A stretch of DNA of 64,000 nucleotides from Amorphophallus konjac (lineage: Eukaryota > Streptophyta > Magnoliopsida > Alismatales > Araceae): assembly GCA_022559845.1 (NCBI GenBank), contig JAHNEJ010000088.1, positions 62,001 to 126,000 of the forward strand, given 5' to 3'. The position numbers and the translations under genes were made by a program. Positions 1 to 11,179 of the stretch are shown here, one piece after another (position 1 is the first letter of the stretch; every line of letters starts with the position of its first letter). The notes under the pieces were generated by a model. The model was not told the origin of the DNA and searched no databases. It worked only from the letters and a program-made list of their open reading frames with translations.

Positions 1-1344
1 CGCGGCAATTAATTATTAGATAGGTACCTACAGAACATGAAAAAATATATATAGAGGGGATGTTAACTGTAGTACGTACGGGTTTGCGAAGACTCAAATG
101 TGAAATAGACCAATTGTAAATCTGCATCGAAATCAATAAAGTTATAATTGGGTAAACAAGCAATTAATTAAATAGATCAAGTCTGAGCTGACTGTTGGAT
201 CTATATATAGTACTTCTTACCCACCTGATGTTAAGTGAAGGTACGCCGGATCGGTTGGAAATAAATAGTGTATCGAGACAACATCATGACAACAATCGGA
301 CCATAACATATACAAGATAAACCATAGCATACATGCATACGAGGTTGATTCAAACAAGAACAACCAAGAAGTAACATAAATAAGCATGATTGTAAAATAG
401 TTGATATGAAATAAACTAAAAGAAGTAGAAGCGCCTCAAGGAGACTCACCTTAGAGAAGATATCGCCCCCACATGGACGGTGCGACAAGTGTAGCGATCT
501 TCCCCCAGCATACGACTACTAACACAAGATACTTAAGCGCACTCTTAAGAATCTTGTAAACATGCTATGCGAGAAACCTAGATCTCTTCTAAAAGTTTGT
601 ACATGTTGAAGAACATGCACCGAACACCGAAGAGCGAGGGCCGCCAAAGTAACAAAAGAGGACGACGTCCGCGTGCGCGGACAGCGACGAGGAAGACGAC
701 GCACAGGAAGCGGCAACAAAACGGCGGCGTTGGTGCGCGACGGACGGCAAGCGACGGCGGTCGCAGCAGAGGGAGACGAGAGAGAGAGAGAGCAGCGCGC
801 GCAGCGATTCCTCGGGAGAGTTGAAAACGGCACAAAAAATAGGATAACTCGTGATTAGGGTAACGCTAATTACCCCCTTTTTTGTGTCCACGCCCGCGAC
901 GGTTCACCTCTGAAACGGTAAGTTCGGAGACCACTCTTTCTCTCCAAGAAAGGGTAAAGGAGTAAAAAGAATTCCAAAAAGGTGCCAGGGCAAGCCAGCT
1001 GGATCTGCACCTCACACACGCGCCCGCCCGCCCAGCCCCGCCCGGCCCGGCACGTGCGTGTGATAGGATCTAGCATACCTCCACTATTGTCTATAAGACA
1101 TAGTCCAGGGGGCCCTAGGAACTATAAGGTACCCTCACCTCTTTATGTTTTTCAATGTGGGACTAAAGTCCCCATACAAAACACAACACTTTAGGTAGCA
1201 CCCTTTTGGAAAACCTTTGAGTTTCCCTTTCTAAATACACTCCCACTCTTCTTCAACCTAACAGGATCTAGAGAAGACGTTATTTATCTTGAACTCCCAA
1301 CACAAATGTGATTCACTCTTCATTTCAGGTCCCCGTTCGCAGAG
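1..1344. other. No gene recognised; left flank
   Basis: AT-rich sequence to about 530, then a GC-rich stretch with short GA repeats (540-860) and a CG-rich patch (1010-1060). The open frames on the minus strand at 519-891 are arginine/serine-rich products of composition in several overlapping frames, with no domain I recognise. I see no convincing splice structure or RNA gene. Confidence 0.5.
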
Positions 1345-1523
1345 GAGTAATGCTTTGTGTACCGAATTTGGTGCACAAAGTCAACTCAAATTGTAACTTT
1401 CCTTCTCATTGGTCCCTCAAAAAGTTGAAATGACCATTTTCTGTTAAAAAAAGATGCTCACGTCTGTCCCGTATGGCCCCATGTCAGATTCGGTCGGCCC
1501 ACTTTTTTACACTACAAGAAAAA

Positions 1524-1712
1524 GTGGCTATAGCGACCGAATTAGCGACCGATTAAATCGGTCGCTAGTCGGTCCCAAATAGAGACCAATTCGGAGACCG
1601 AAATAATCGGTCGCATAACCGAGACCGTTTCAGCGACCGCATGTATATCGGTCGCTAATCGGTCGCTATTATTGCGACCGAATTAACTTCGGTCTCCAGT
1701 CGGTCGCTGATG
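1524..1712. repeat. Left subterminal repeats of the CACTA
   Basis: About ten direct and inverted copies of a GCGACCGA/TCGGTCGC motif follow the terminal repeat. In CACTA elements such subterminal arrays bind the element's DNA-binding protein and are needed for transposition; that role is inferred here from family knowledge. Confidence 0.85.
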
Positions 1713-1725
1713 CCGTTATACTTCC

Positions 1726-2018
1726 TACTACGACCCCCGCCCGCCCGAGCCCTCCCGCCCGAGCCCCCCCCCTCCCGCCCGAGCCCCCTTCCCCTGCGGC
1801 CCCCTCTCCGCCCTAGCCCCCCTCCCCGCTCCCGCCCGAGCCCCCTCCGCCGGAGCCCCCCCTCCGCCCGAGCCCTCCCGCCCGAGCCCCCCTCCTCCGC
1901 CGGAGCCCCCCTCCCCGTGCTGCCTCCCGCCCGAGCCCCCCTCCGCCGGAGCCCGTCGCCGCGCCGCTCGCGTCGAGTCGCCGTCGCCGCTCGCCCTGCC
2001 GTCGTCGCCCTCCGCAGG

Positions 2019-2063
<45 letters not shown>

Positions 2064-2280
2064 TCCCCCTCCGTCACCGGCCTGCTCCCCTCCCCCGCCG
2101 GCCTACTCCCCTCCCCCCTGCGGCCCCGTCGCCGGCTTGCTCCCCTCCCCTCCCCCCTGCGGCCTGCGCCCCCGTCCCCCTCAGATCTCCTTCCCATCCC
2201 CATGCCCCTCCCCCTCCGGCCTGACCCCTCTGATCCCCCTCCCCTTCCCGTCCCACTCCGCCTCCCCCTCTTCCTCAAAT
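1726..2280. repeat. CT/CCG-rich low-complexity tract with (CT)n
   Basis: Strongly strand-asymmetric C/T-rich sequence with repeated CCCGAGCCCC and CCGCCGGAGCC words and a pure (TC)n run at about 2019-2060. The long open frames on both strands here (1655-2350) are arginine/proline-rich composition artefacts. Confidence 0.8.
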
Positions 2281-2829
2281 GGATGGGTTCTGTCCGGGCA
2301 AACCAGAATGAGTTTGTTTTGTTAAAATTATTATGGAGATAATTAATCATGGTCGATACAGCAGAGATGACTCTCTTACTGAAATAGTTGCTCCCGTCAT
2401 TTTACTTTTGCTATATGTGGATCCATCACTGTTTCTTCCATTTGTTGCATCTGGGTCCTACCTTGCTTTGGAAACGATGGCCGCTACTCAAACACTTGGA
2501 ACCAAGTGGTATTGTGAATGAAGGAATGGGCATTTCAAGCACACACGAGACATCTCCCCTTGAAGATAGCTTTTATTATTTATGAGTGTTGTAAATTCTG
2601 CTTGGGAAGTTGTCAAAGCCTCTTTGATCAGTCAGTGAAGAAAATTTCAAAGTTGTAAACACAAACATCCTTCCTGGAACTGTTACAGAAGTTGGGCTCC
2701 TTTGATGTGCGTGTGTCTATTCAAATCCAAAAGATTCATCCGCACATTTCATGAATAACAAGATGGGAGAACACAAATTCCCTGCATTTACATTGGACTT
2801 GAACGCATCATCCATGGCCAATCTATCCC

Positions 2830-3185
2830 CTGTCATCTTCAACCGGCACACTCTTCAGCCTTCTATACGGCACACCTTTCAGCCCTTTGCCCGGCACGCT
2901 TTCTCAGCCTTCCACCCGGCACACCCAATTCACCCTTAACCGTCATACCTTTTTCGGCCATCTACCCGGCACACCCAATCCACCCCTACGCGGCACACCC
3001 AACCTGCCCCTCTACCCGGTACACTCCAACCAGCCCTTACCCGGCACACCCCTAACCTGCCCCATCCGGCATACACCAGTCTACCCGTGCCCGGCACACC
3101 CCAACCTGCCCCATCCGGCACACACCAAACAACCGTTAACCGGCACACCCTAACCTCTTCCAGCGGCACACGGCCCCAGCACCGT
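2830..3185 (+). repeat. CCGGCACACC minisatellite inside the CACTA
   Basis: About fifteen degenerate units built on the word CCGGCACACC followed by a variable pyrimidine-rich spacer (AACCTGCCCC and similar), unit length about 22-35 bp. No coding function is evident. Confidence 0.75.
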
Positions 3186-5600
3186 TTTGCCCGGCGGATG
3201 CAACATGGCGTGCTCGGGATCCGAGCCTCCAACCGAAGTGAAAGAAGAGTTCTACGTCAGTGCCTATAGAAGGGGCTTGGCTGAAGAGGGAGAAGGGTGA
3301 CTGTGAATTGGTGACTGAGAATTACAATTCAGAAAGGTGCACCATGGACATTAATATTTCTGCTACTCATGGTGCAGGAATACACATCCATTTAGCTGAA
3401 CACAGGGATTCATGTACTGGCTATTCAAGAAAGGCTACCTGTTTGGAAGGCAGTGCCAATTTAGCTAAGTGTGGAGACTCTTCTGAAGGTGATCTAGGAA
3501 GCTCAGTATAAAATTTTTAACAGTCTTCGAGTTCTCCCTATGGTTCTTGTTTAGTTCCACCAGCTTCAAATGTAGTGGAACCTACCACTCTTTCAAGTTG
3601 TTCATTTTCTGGTCTCTACTCAGATTACAATAATCAATATTCAGTGTCCAGCTTCTATATATTACACATACAAGGAGTGCCAACAATCGCTTGGTTCCTG
3701 CCACATGGCCTTGGAATTGACTAAAGAATTTATACCCAAGGATGCACCACATACCACCTGTGATCTCTCAAGGCCCACATGTCCTCAATATGATGCAATA
3801 GCAATATCTGCCACTTCAGCTTCAATTGCAATCACGAATGCCCATCCTCACTCAATTACTTTTCTTGGACAAAATTCTCCTCTTGCACAGAGGTTTGCAG
3901 AATTTGAAGGATTGATAATGGAGTTAAAGGTTTATGAAAACAACTACAATGAATGCAATGCAGATAAGTCAATTCTCAAGAATCGGCCAACGGAGGAAAG
4001 CCTGCAGAAAACCTTCTTCAAAGTGAACCTAAGTCCACGGCTGAAGACTCCAACGTATTGATGGTAGAACTAGGTAAAGGACCCTCTACCAGAGATAATC
4101 TTGAGAGAACAGTTGATCTTCTTGGAGAAAGCTGAGATATTGATGCTACAATCTAGAGCTCCACAGTAAGCAAATATATGTGCCTGGCGTTGTTTATATA
4201 GCTCCAGAACGGGAATTAGAGAACAAGGATTATCTAGCTGAAATGTCACATCCTCAACAGCTCCAATTTCCGGCTTATAACAAGACTACTGAACTGAGTC
4301 AAAAGAATAAGGGGCTAACAAAGGGTACACTTCAGAGCAGTTAGAAAGAGAAGGAGTCACAAATTCTTTCTATCAAACAAGAATCTAAATCCGAGCTGAT
4401 CAATACAGTGATGAAACTGGGTTCATCTGATCCTCTTATGGAAAAGCTTAAGCCAAGGAAACATACAAGATATGGAAAGAGCTTGAGGCTAGCACAGAGC
4501 CTGAACAAATGCTTGTCGCAAAAAAAGGAGAGAATTGACATCAAAGCTTACAGAAATAAAAATATAAACTGCAAGGTGCTACCCATGGGAATAGAGATTA
4601 TGGGTGAAGGGTATTCGAAGTTGGCAGAATTAGTGAAGAGCTGCAAGGGGGGATCGACCCCCTCAGGGCTGCACCCTGTCTGTCCCCCTTTTGTACGGGG
4701 ATCTGCATAAGACCAATGCGCCCCTTTAGCACGGTCCATTGTCCAGAACTACATACACCATGTGAAGGAGAATAGATCAAAGCCACTCTCATGCATCTGC
4801 ACTACTAAATCAAGATGGCATCCATGCATTGCAAGTATAAATCCAAACTTCAAAAGAACCTGGGCTACAAGTTAAATAGATTGGAATTTCGTCATATTGG
4901 CTGGAGCGACATATCTGTATACATTGATGGAGAGGAATCAAGAGACTGGAAATTTTGGCATTTTGATCTTGATGAGAAGCATTTGGTGATTCTCCTCTCA
5001 TCTATCTATCTATAGATACGTATGTGTATGTATGTGTGTATGTATGTATGTAGTAATTGCGTAACTATTTCTGCAAGCATAGAATAGTGTCCATGTACAA
5101 AACAAGGGGCCGACAGAGATGATAAGCTATTTCTGTACATTAAGGAAGCGAAATCACCTATAACTCAGCTGCGTTCACTTTTTGTTTCAAAATTGTCTAG
5201 TGTTTCATATCGACATGCTGCTAATGTTCAAGGAAATAAATAAAAATTCAGGGAGGCTATGACAACTCATCAACATGTTTTATCTGTGCTTGGAATGTTT
5301 TTTTTTTTGTCTTTTCAGGTTGTTTGTTTTAAGGGGTTGGGCAGATATATTAATTGTCGTGTGTCTGAGGGCCATGCATACTGACTGACCTCCCAGAATT
5401 TTGGTTTGCTACAGGTCTCTATTGCAAGAGGTCACCCAGGGGGAGCTACCGAGAGTTTTAGGCATACCTTAGTGCAAACAGACTTGAAGGATGAAGAGTG
5501 CTCCTCGGCATTTGCTCTCCCCAACCCACAGTTCATTCTACGAAGGGTCGATCAGCTCATTCCGCCCTCTGCTGCCCGTGATTAGTTAGTTATATGGTAA
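3186..5600 (+). other. Probable captured host-gene segments, unrecognised
   Basis: Codon-like open stretches in plus orientation lie between stops: 3260-3511, 3705-4061 (118 codons), 4408-4710, 4815-5015 and a short stretch ending at a stop near 5585. A pyrimidine-rich tract and AG precede the last one (5400-5415), which reads as an ordinary soluble-protein C terminus. Composition (about 42% GC, no low complexity) differs from the flanking repeats, as expected for transduplicated gene pieces. I do not recognise the protein. An alternative is decayed element coding sequence. A short GC-richer patch at 4650-4740 looks like another inserted repeat. Confidence 0.35.
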
Positions 5601-5930
5601 ATATGATGCGTGGGGACGGGACCCCATCCTAATGCAAAATATCATGCATGCAGCTCTGTCTGTGGGCAGCTCGTAGACTTGGGCCCATTTGACGGCGCTG
5701 AACTGGGGATATGGAGGTCCGAAGCAGCTGACAGGCCCAGCTATTATAGTACAAATAAAACCTTTATAAATTTTCGTACTTGCATGGAAACCTTACCATT
5801 TCTACATATTGTCACATATATCTTTGATATGTTCGTATTTATGTGATTTTTAACCCCATTTGTTTGTTTAACTGGAGTAAAACCACGTGGGTTAGGAGGA
5901 GGAATGACTAACCTATTTTCATGTTAGCCT

Positions 5931-5980
5931 CTCTCTCTCTCTCTCTTTGCCAGACACAGAGAGAGAGAGAGAGAGAGAGC
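5931..5980. repeat. (CT)n-(GA)n inverted microsatellite
   Basis: A (CT)9 tract is followed by a 14-nt spacer and a (GA)10 tract, so the transcript or single strand could form a hairpin of about 18 bp. Confidence 0.9.
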
Positions 5981-5989
5981 CAGTGCCCG

Positions 5990-6806
5990 ACCAGGACGGG
6001 TACTCTCTGCCTTCCACCCCGGTAGTAGGTATGTATACTTTCCCTTCATAATGCATTGTAGTATTTGTTGAAAATAATTCATTATGTATTTGTGTTATCT
6101 GATTATTATTTTCACAGGACCCACGACCTCTACACCGTTACGACCGACCTCTGCACCGCTACCACCGGTAGTAGGTATGTATACTTTCATGTATAATGCA
6201 TTGTAGTATTTGTTGAAAATAATTCTTTATGTTTTTGTGTTATCTGATTCTTATTTTCACAGGACCCACGACCTCTGCACCGTTACCACCGAGGGATGCA
6301 CCGCTACCACCGGTAGTAGGTATGTATACTTTCATGTATAATTCATTTGAGTATTTGTTTAAAATAATTCTTTATGTTTTTGTGTTATCTGATTCTTATT
6401 TTCACAGGACCCACGACCTCTGCACCGTTACCACCGAGGGATGCACCGCTACCACCGGTAGTAGGTATGTATACTTTCATGTATAATTCATTTGAGTATT
6501 TGTTTAAAATAATTCTTTATGTTTTTGTGTTATCTGATTCTTATCCTTACAGGACCCACGGCCTCTGCACCGTTACCACTGACAACGGGTACATTGACGG
6601 CCTATGCACCGCCATCACACATGGCGAGTGGATCTACACCTCCCCCAGCTGAGTCAGGTATGTTCATTTGCATATTTATGTTTTTTTGATAGTTTGTTTT
6701 ATTTATACTATTTAATTCGTATAGTACGTGCTGATGACGAGGCGAGTCATCATGAGGGGGAGGGCTGTTGTAATGAGACGATGCGGGCAGTGTGGATAAA
6801 TGAAGG
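5990..6806 (+). CDS. CACTA-encoded proline-rich gene, tandem duplicated exons
   Basis: Four consecutive units of 145-146 bp each contain a 3' splice site (TTCACAG or TTACAG), a coding block and a GTATGT donor. The 57-nt exons are 6118-6174, 6263-6319 and 6408-6464; a longer related exon of 105 nt lies at 6553-6657, and a partial exon ends at 6028. All are phase 1-1, so each adds 19 residues of the type GPTTSAPLPPRDAPLPPVV without changing frame. A further exon, 6725-6806 (acceptor CGTATAG, donor GTACGT), continues with RADDEASHHEGEG. Proline-rich and acidic regions occur in the second gene of plant CACTA elements, so I read this as that gene's remnant. No start codon was assigned, and later exons appear replaced by the importin fragment. 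Confidence 0.55.
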
Positions 6807-7275
6807 GTACGTAATTTAGATTGAGGAGGGGAAAATATCATTTTCTTAACTCTAAATATCATCTTACACCTATCCTCTGGATATTAGAATCAACAGGCAG
6901 ACTGTTCTGCAGGATTTTCCATAGGTGTATAGAGATTTTGGTTAGAACTGAAAGTGAAAAGATATGTATAAATTCTATTCACTTGAGTGGGGGAGGATAC
7001 AGATCTATAAATATTCATAAAGCTAGAATAATATAAGGAAAGTAACATGTAGACATGAATAAAATATGCCAATTTAGGTGAAAAGATCTCCCCAAAGTCT
7101 GGTAACTGTCATGGCAGGAAGCCAGGAACAGCACCTCTAAGCAAAGGAAGGGCAGTTCATACAAAGGAGCATAGGTCATAAGTTACAAGAAGTGAAGGAT
7201 ATTATATATAGTCGGCGGCGGCCGCCATTGGGGCGTATCCCTGCAAGGGAAAGGCGGAGAAGATACCATACAGAA

Positions 7276-8454
7276 ATGGCTATGGAAGTTACCCAAGTTC
7301 TTTTGAATGCACAGTCAATAGATTCAGCGGTTCGCAAGCATGCTGAGGAAAGTTTAAAACAATTTCAGGATCAAAATGTTACTGGGTTCTTGCTATCTCT
7401 TTCGAGTGAATTAGCAAATAATGACAAGCCTGTTGTTAGCCGTAAATTGGCAGGCTTGATTCTCAAAAATGCCCTGGATGCAAAGGAGCAACACAGAAAA
7501 TTTGAGCATGTGCAGAGATGGTTATCATTGGATGTAGCTGTTAGGGCCCAGGTCAAAGGATGTTTACTACAGACTCTCTCTTCACCGGTGATTGATGCAA
7601 GATCTACTGCATCTCAAGTTGTTGCAAAGATTGCTGGTATTGAGTTGCCTCAAAATCAATGGCCTGAACTTATCAGTTCTCTCTTGTCAAATATTCACCA
7701 ACTTCAGCCAGATGTTAAGCAAGCAACTTTGGACACCCTAGGTTACATGTGTGAAGAAGTCTCCCCTGATGAAGTTGATCAAGAGCAAGTCAATAAGATA
7801 TTGACAGCGGTTGTTCAAGGCATGAGTGCTTCTGAGGGAAACATTGATGTTAGGCTGGCTGCAACTCGAGCTCTGCATAATTCTTTGGGATTTGCTCAGG
7901 CAAACTTCGGGAATGATATGGAGAGGGATTATATCATGAGAGTCATTTGTGAAGCTACTCTGTCCCCTGAGGTGAAGATACGGCAGGCTGCATTCGAATG
8001 CTTGGTCTCCATATCCTCCATGTATTATGAGAAGCTTGCATCGTATATGCAGGACATATTTAACATCACTGCAAAAGCTGTGAGGGAAGATGAGGAACCT
8101 GTTGCTCTACAAGCTATTGAATTCTGGAGCTCAATATGCGATGAAGAGATTGACATCTTAGATGAATATGGAGGGGATTTTTCTGCTGATTCTGACACCC
8201 CTTGCTTTTATTTTATCAAGCAGGCACTACCTGCGCTTGTCCCTATGCTGTTGGAGACACTCCTTAAGCAAGAAGACGACCAAGATCAGGATGAAGGAGT
8301 TTGGAATCTTGCAATGGCTGGAGGAACATGCTTGGGTTTGGTTGCACGGACCGTGGGAGATGACATTGTGCCTCTTGTTATGCCATTCATAGAAGAAAAC
8401 ATTAACAAACCTGAATGGAGGCAGCGAGAAGCAGCAACTTATGCATTTGGTTCT
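7276..8454 (+). pseudogene. KPNB1-like: Captured importin subunit beta-1 fragment (N-terminal 393 codons)
   Basis: The reading frame from the ATG at 7276 is unmistakably plant importin beta-1 (karyopherin beta): MAMEVTQ start, HEAT-repeat helices, WPELI, NDMERDYIMRV, EVKIRQAAFECLVSIS, AIEFWSSICDEEIDIL, AMAGGTCLGLVARTVGDDIV. It runs 393 codons without stop or frameshift and ends abruptly at AATYAFGS, where the family continues for about 480 more residues. Only Lys-Ile-stop (from the adjacent repeat) follows. The open frame extends upstream to 7192 through what looks like captured 5' UTR. Importin beta carries cargo/importin-alpha through nuclear pores; this part covers the HEAT repeats that contact RanGTP and nucleoporins but lacks most of the importin-alpha-binding half. 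No intron interrupts it. It lies in the same orientation as the CACTA gene exons. Whether it is transcribed is unknown; it is best treated as a transduplicated gene fragment. Confidence 0.9.
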
Positions 8455-9669
8455 AAAATCTGAAATACCGGTCGGATGGCCGTGCCGGTCATTCCAATAC
8501 GACCGGGGAGATGAAAGTGACTTGTCAGAACTGACGGAATCCAAATCGGATGCCCGGTTTGAGCTCGGCGCTCAAACTTCATTTTTAAAATACACTTATT
8601 TCAAATGAACTGTTAGGACGGGTCCGGGGGTCTAAAATCTGAAATACCGGTCGGATGGCCGTGCCGGTCATTCCAATACGACCGGGGAGATGAAAGTGAC
8701 TTGTCAGAACTGACGGAATCCAAATCGGATGCCCGGTTTGAGCTCGGCGCTCAAACTTCATTTTTAAAATACACTTAGTTCAAATGAACTGTTAGGACGG
8801 GGCATTTGGTTCTAAAATCTGAAATACCGGTCGGATGGCCGTGCCGATCATTCCAATACGACCGGGGAGATGAAAGTGACTTGTCAGAACTGACGGAATC
8901 CAAATCGGATGCCCGGTTTGAGCTCGGCGCTCAAACTTCATTTTTAAAATACACTTAGTTCAAATGAACTGTTAGGACGGGTCCGGGGGTCTAAAATTCG
9001 AAATACCGGTCGGATGGCCGTGCCGATCATTCCAATACGACCGGGGAGATGAAAGTGACTTGTCAGAACTGACGGAATCCAAATCGGATGCCCGGTTTGA
9101 GCTCGGCGCTCAAACTTCATTTTTAAAATACACTTAGTTCAAATGAACTGTTAGGACGGGTCCGGGGGTCTAAAATCTGAAATACCGGTCGGATGGCCGT
9201 GCCGATCATTCCAATACGACCGGGGAGATGAAAGTGACTTGTCAGAACTGACGGAATCCAAATCGGATGCCCGGTTTGAGCTCGGCGCTCAAACTTCATT
9301 TTTAAAATACACTTAGTTCAAATGAACTGTTAGGACGGGTCCGGGGGTCTAAAATTCGAAATACCGGTCGGATGGCCGTGCCGATCATTCCAATACGACC
9401 GGGGAGATGAAAGTGACTTGTCAGAACTGACGGAATCCAAATCGGATGCCCGGTTTGAGCTCGGCGCTCAAACTTCATTTTTAAAATACACTTAGTTCAA
9501 ATGAACTGTTAGGACGGGTCCGGGGGTCTAAAATTCGAAATACCGGTCGGATGGCCGTGCCGATCATTCCAATACGACCGGGGAGATGAAAGTGACTTGT
9601 CAGAACTGACGGAATCCAAATCGGATGCCCGGTTTGAGCTCGGCGCTCAAACTTCATTTTTAAAATACA
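8455..9669 (+). repeat. 179-bp tandem array, about 6.7 copies
   Basis: The word GAAATACCGGTCGG starts at 8462, 8641, 8821, 9000, 9179, 9358 and 9537, giving spacings of 179 or 180 bp. Copies differ by only a few bases (AAAATCTG versus AAAATTCG at the unit start; CCGGTC versus CCGATC), so the array is young. It begins directly at the importin truncation point and ends at AAAATACAAG. It has no sustained reading frame. Confidence 0.95.
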
Positions 9670-9835
9670 AGATGAAATTTGAACTTATATTGTGTGTGTG
9701 TATTTATATATATGAAAATGAGCTGGCTTAAACTATTGGCATACTCTTGTTAATGCTTGATTTCTTTATTAAGTCTTGTTAATGCTTGATTTCTTTATTA
9801 AGGATTTGATTATAATTTTTTTAAATGATATACAG

Positions 9836-9928
9836 GATCATCCGTCGCGAGATGTTGGACGAGACGACGACCAGGATGATGTTGGACGAGACGACGACCA
9901 GGATGAGACATATGTGGAGGATTTGTGA
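9836..9928 (+). CDS. Last exon of the CACTA gene, acidic tail
   Basis: After the acceptor GATATACAG a 93-nt frame encodes DHPSRDVGRDDDQD, a second near-identical RDDDQD block and ETYVEDL before TGA. The block GATGTTGGACGAGACGAC is repeated at a 27-bp interval. An acidic C terminus suits the plant CACTA (Ptta/En/Spm) protein. The intron sequence before it has a 29-bp tandem repeat (TCTTGTTAATGCTTGATTTC..., about 9748-9802). Assigned by position and composition only. Confidence 0.45.
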   Translation, partial: DHPSRDVGRDDDQDDVGRDDDQDETYVEDL

Positions 9929-10209
9929 TTTTATTTTAGTTGTGTATGTTGTCATTTTATTATTATGGATGTATGATTAATTTGTGATTTTATTTTAATT
10001 GTGTGTAATTTGAGGTTCGTGGAGATTGTGATCCGTGTAGTTGATTTATTATTGTTTTATGAAATTGTTATTTATCAGGTGTTTGTATGTGATGAATTTG
10101 AGATTTGTCGATATTGTTGTCTGTGTAGTTGATTTTATATTTATGTTATGAATTTGTTATTTATCAGGTAATTTATTTATCAGTTTAAATAAATTTTTAA
10201 AAAAAAAAT

Positions 10210-10684
10210 AATGCAAAATTAGCGACCGCATGGAGACTGAATTGCGACCGAATAGCGACTATACGTTATATTTCTTTTATTAAATAATTATACTTGGCGA
10301 CCGACTGGCGACCGAATTGAGACCGAATAAATCCGATAGGTTAATTTTATTTTTAAAAATACAACATAATTAGAGACCGAATAGCGACCGAATTGAGACC
10401 GACTTAATCCGATAGGTTAATTTTATTTTTTAAAATACAACAAATGTAGCGACCGAATAGAGACTGAATGGCGACCGAATTATTAGCGACCGGTCAGGCG
10501 ACCGATTATAATCGGTCTCTGGTAACGACTGATACTGCGACCGAATTATGTCGGTCGCTATATAGCGACTATGATATAGCGACCGACATATTCGGTCGCT
10601 ACATAGTGTCTGTTCGGTCGCAATGCATATTTGCGACCGAGCTACGACTGAATAGCGACCGAATATGTCGGTCGCTATCCGCGA
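10210..10684. repeat. Right subterminal repeats of the CACTA
   Basis: More than twenty GCGACCGA or TCGGTCGC motifs in both orientations, including a longer repeat (GAATAAATCCGATAGGTTAA, present near 10323 and again as a close variant near 10400). This is denser than at the left end, as in other CACTA elements. Confidence 0.85.
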
Positions 10685-11179
10685 TTTTTCTTGTAGTGTT
10701 ACTCGGCGAGAAAATACGGGAGTGAAATATTTTGTAAAACTGAAATATTTTGGTACAGGAATGAAACGTTTTATTATAAGAATGAAACATTTTATTTGAC
10801 TACAGAAATGAACGAATGAAATATTTTATAGAAATAAAACATTTGTTATATGAACGAAATATTTGTTATAAGGATAAAACACTTCAAAAATGAAATATTT
10901 TGTTATAAAAATAAAAGTTAACAAAATATTTCAATTCTATACTAAATATTTCATTCATATAACAAAATATTTCAGTCTTACAGAATATTTTACTCCCATG
11001 TTTTCTGGTCGAGAAAAAAAGTGGACCGATCGGATATGACATGAGACCGTACGTATTTAACGTGGTGTGTCCTTTTTACAGTGAAAATTGTCATTTCAAC
11101 CTTTAGAGGGGCCAATGAGAGGGGATGTTATAAGTTGAGTTGACTTTGTACATCAAATTCGGTGCAGAAAATATTTCTC

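Larger units (their letters stand above)
1510..10698. mobile_element. CACTA (En/Spm) transposon carrying captured gene sequence
   Basis: The left end CACTACAAGAAAAA (1510-1523) is perfectly inverted at 10685-10698. Both ends are flanked by the 3-bp duplication TTA (1507-1509 and 10699-10701), the diagnostic size for CACTA elements. Dense GCGACCGA/TCGGTCGC subterminal motifs occur at both ends. Inside, in plus orientation, are proline-rich tandem exons (6118-6657), an exon at 6725-6806 and an acidic last exon (9836-9928) that look like remnants of an element gene. Interposed are an importin-beta fragment and a 179-bp array. No TNPD-like transposase is visible, so the element is probably non-autonomous (a Pack-type CACTA). 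Confidence 0.95.
1345..11179. mobile_element. Foldback (long inverted repeat) element, split by CACTA
   Basis: The sequence before the CACTA (about 1345-1509) and directly after it (10702-10740) together form one arm that matches the reverse complement of about 10960-11179. For example ACCGAATTTGGTGCACAAAG at 1361-1380 pairs with 11145-11164, and the part just after the CACTA (GAGAAAATACGGGAGTGAAA) pairs with 10988-11010. The arms continue with inverted copies of GAAATATTTTGT-like sequence around a centre near 10880. Without the CACTA the element is about 650 bp with arms of 250 bp or more. It has no coding capacity. Outer ends are approximate; the 9-bp flanks (1336-1344 and 11180-11188) match at only 6 of 9 positions, so its superfamily is open. 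Confidence 0.75.

Noticed and set aside
231..488. Short minus-strand first exon (MSHRPCGGDIFSK followed by a GTGAGT donor at 449)
   Set aside because: The donor is good, but no downstream exon, promoter or homology can be seen before the window ends at position 1.
1655..2350. Open frames of 231 and 210 codons on opposite strands
   Set aside because: Arg/Gly/Glu- and Pro/Arg/Ser-rich products of a C/T-biased low-complexity tract; no domain.
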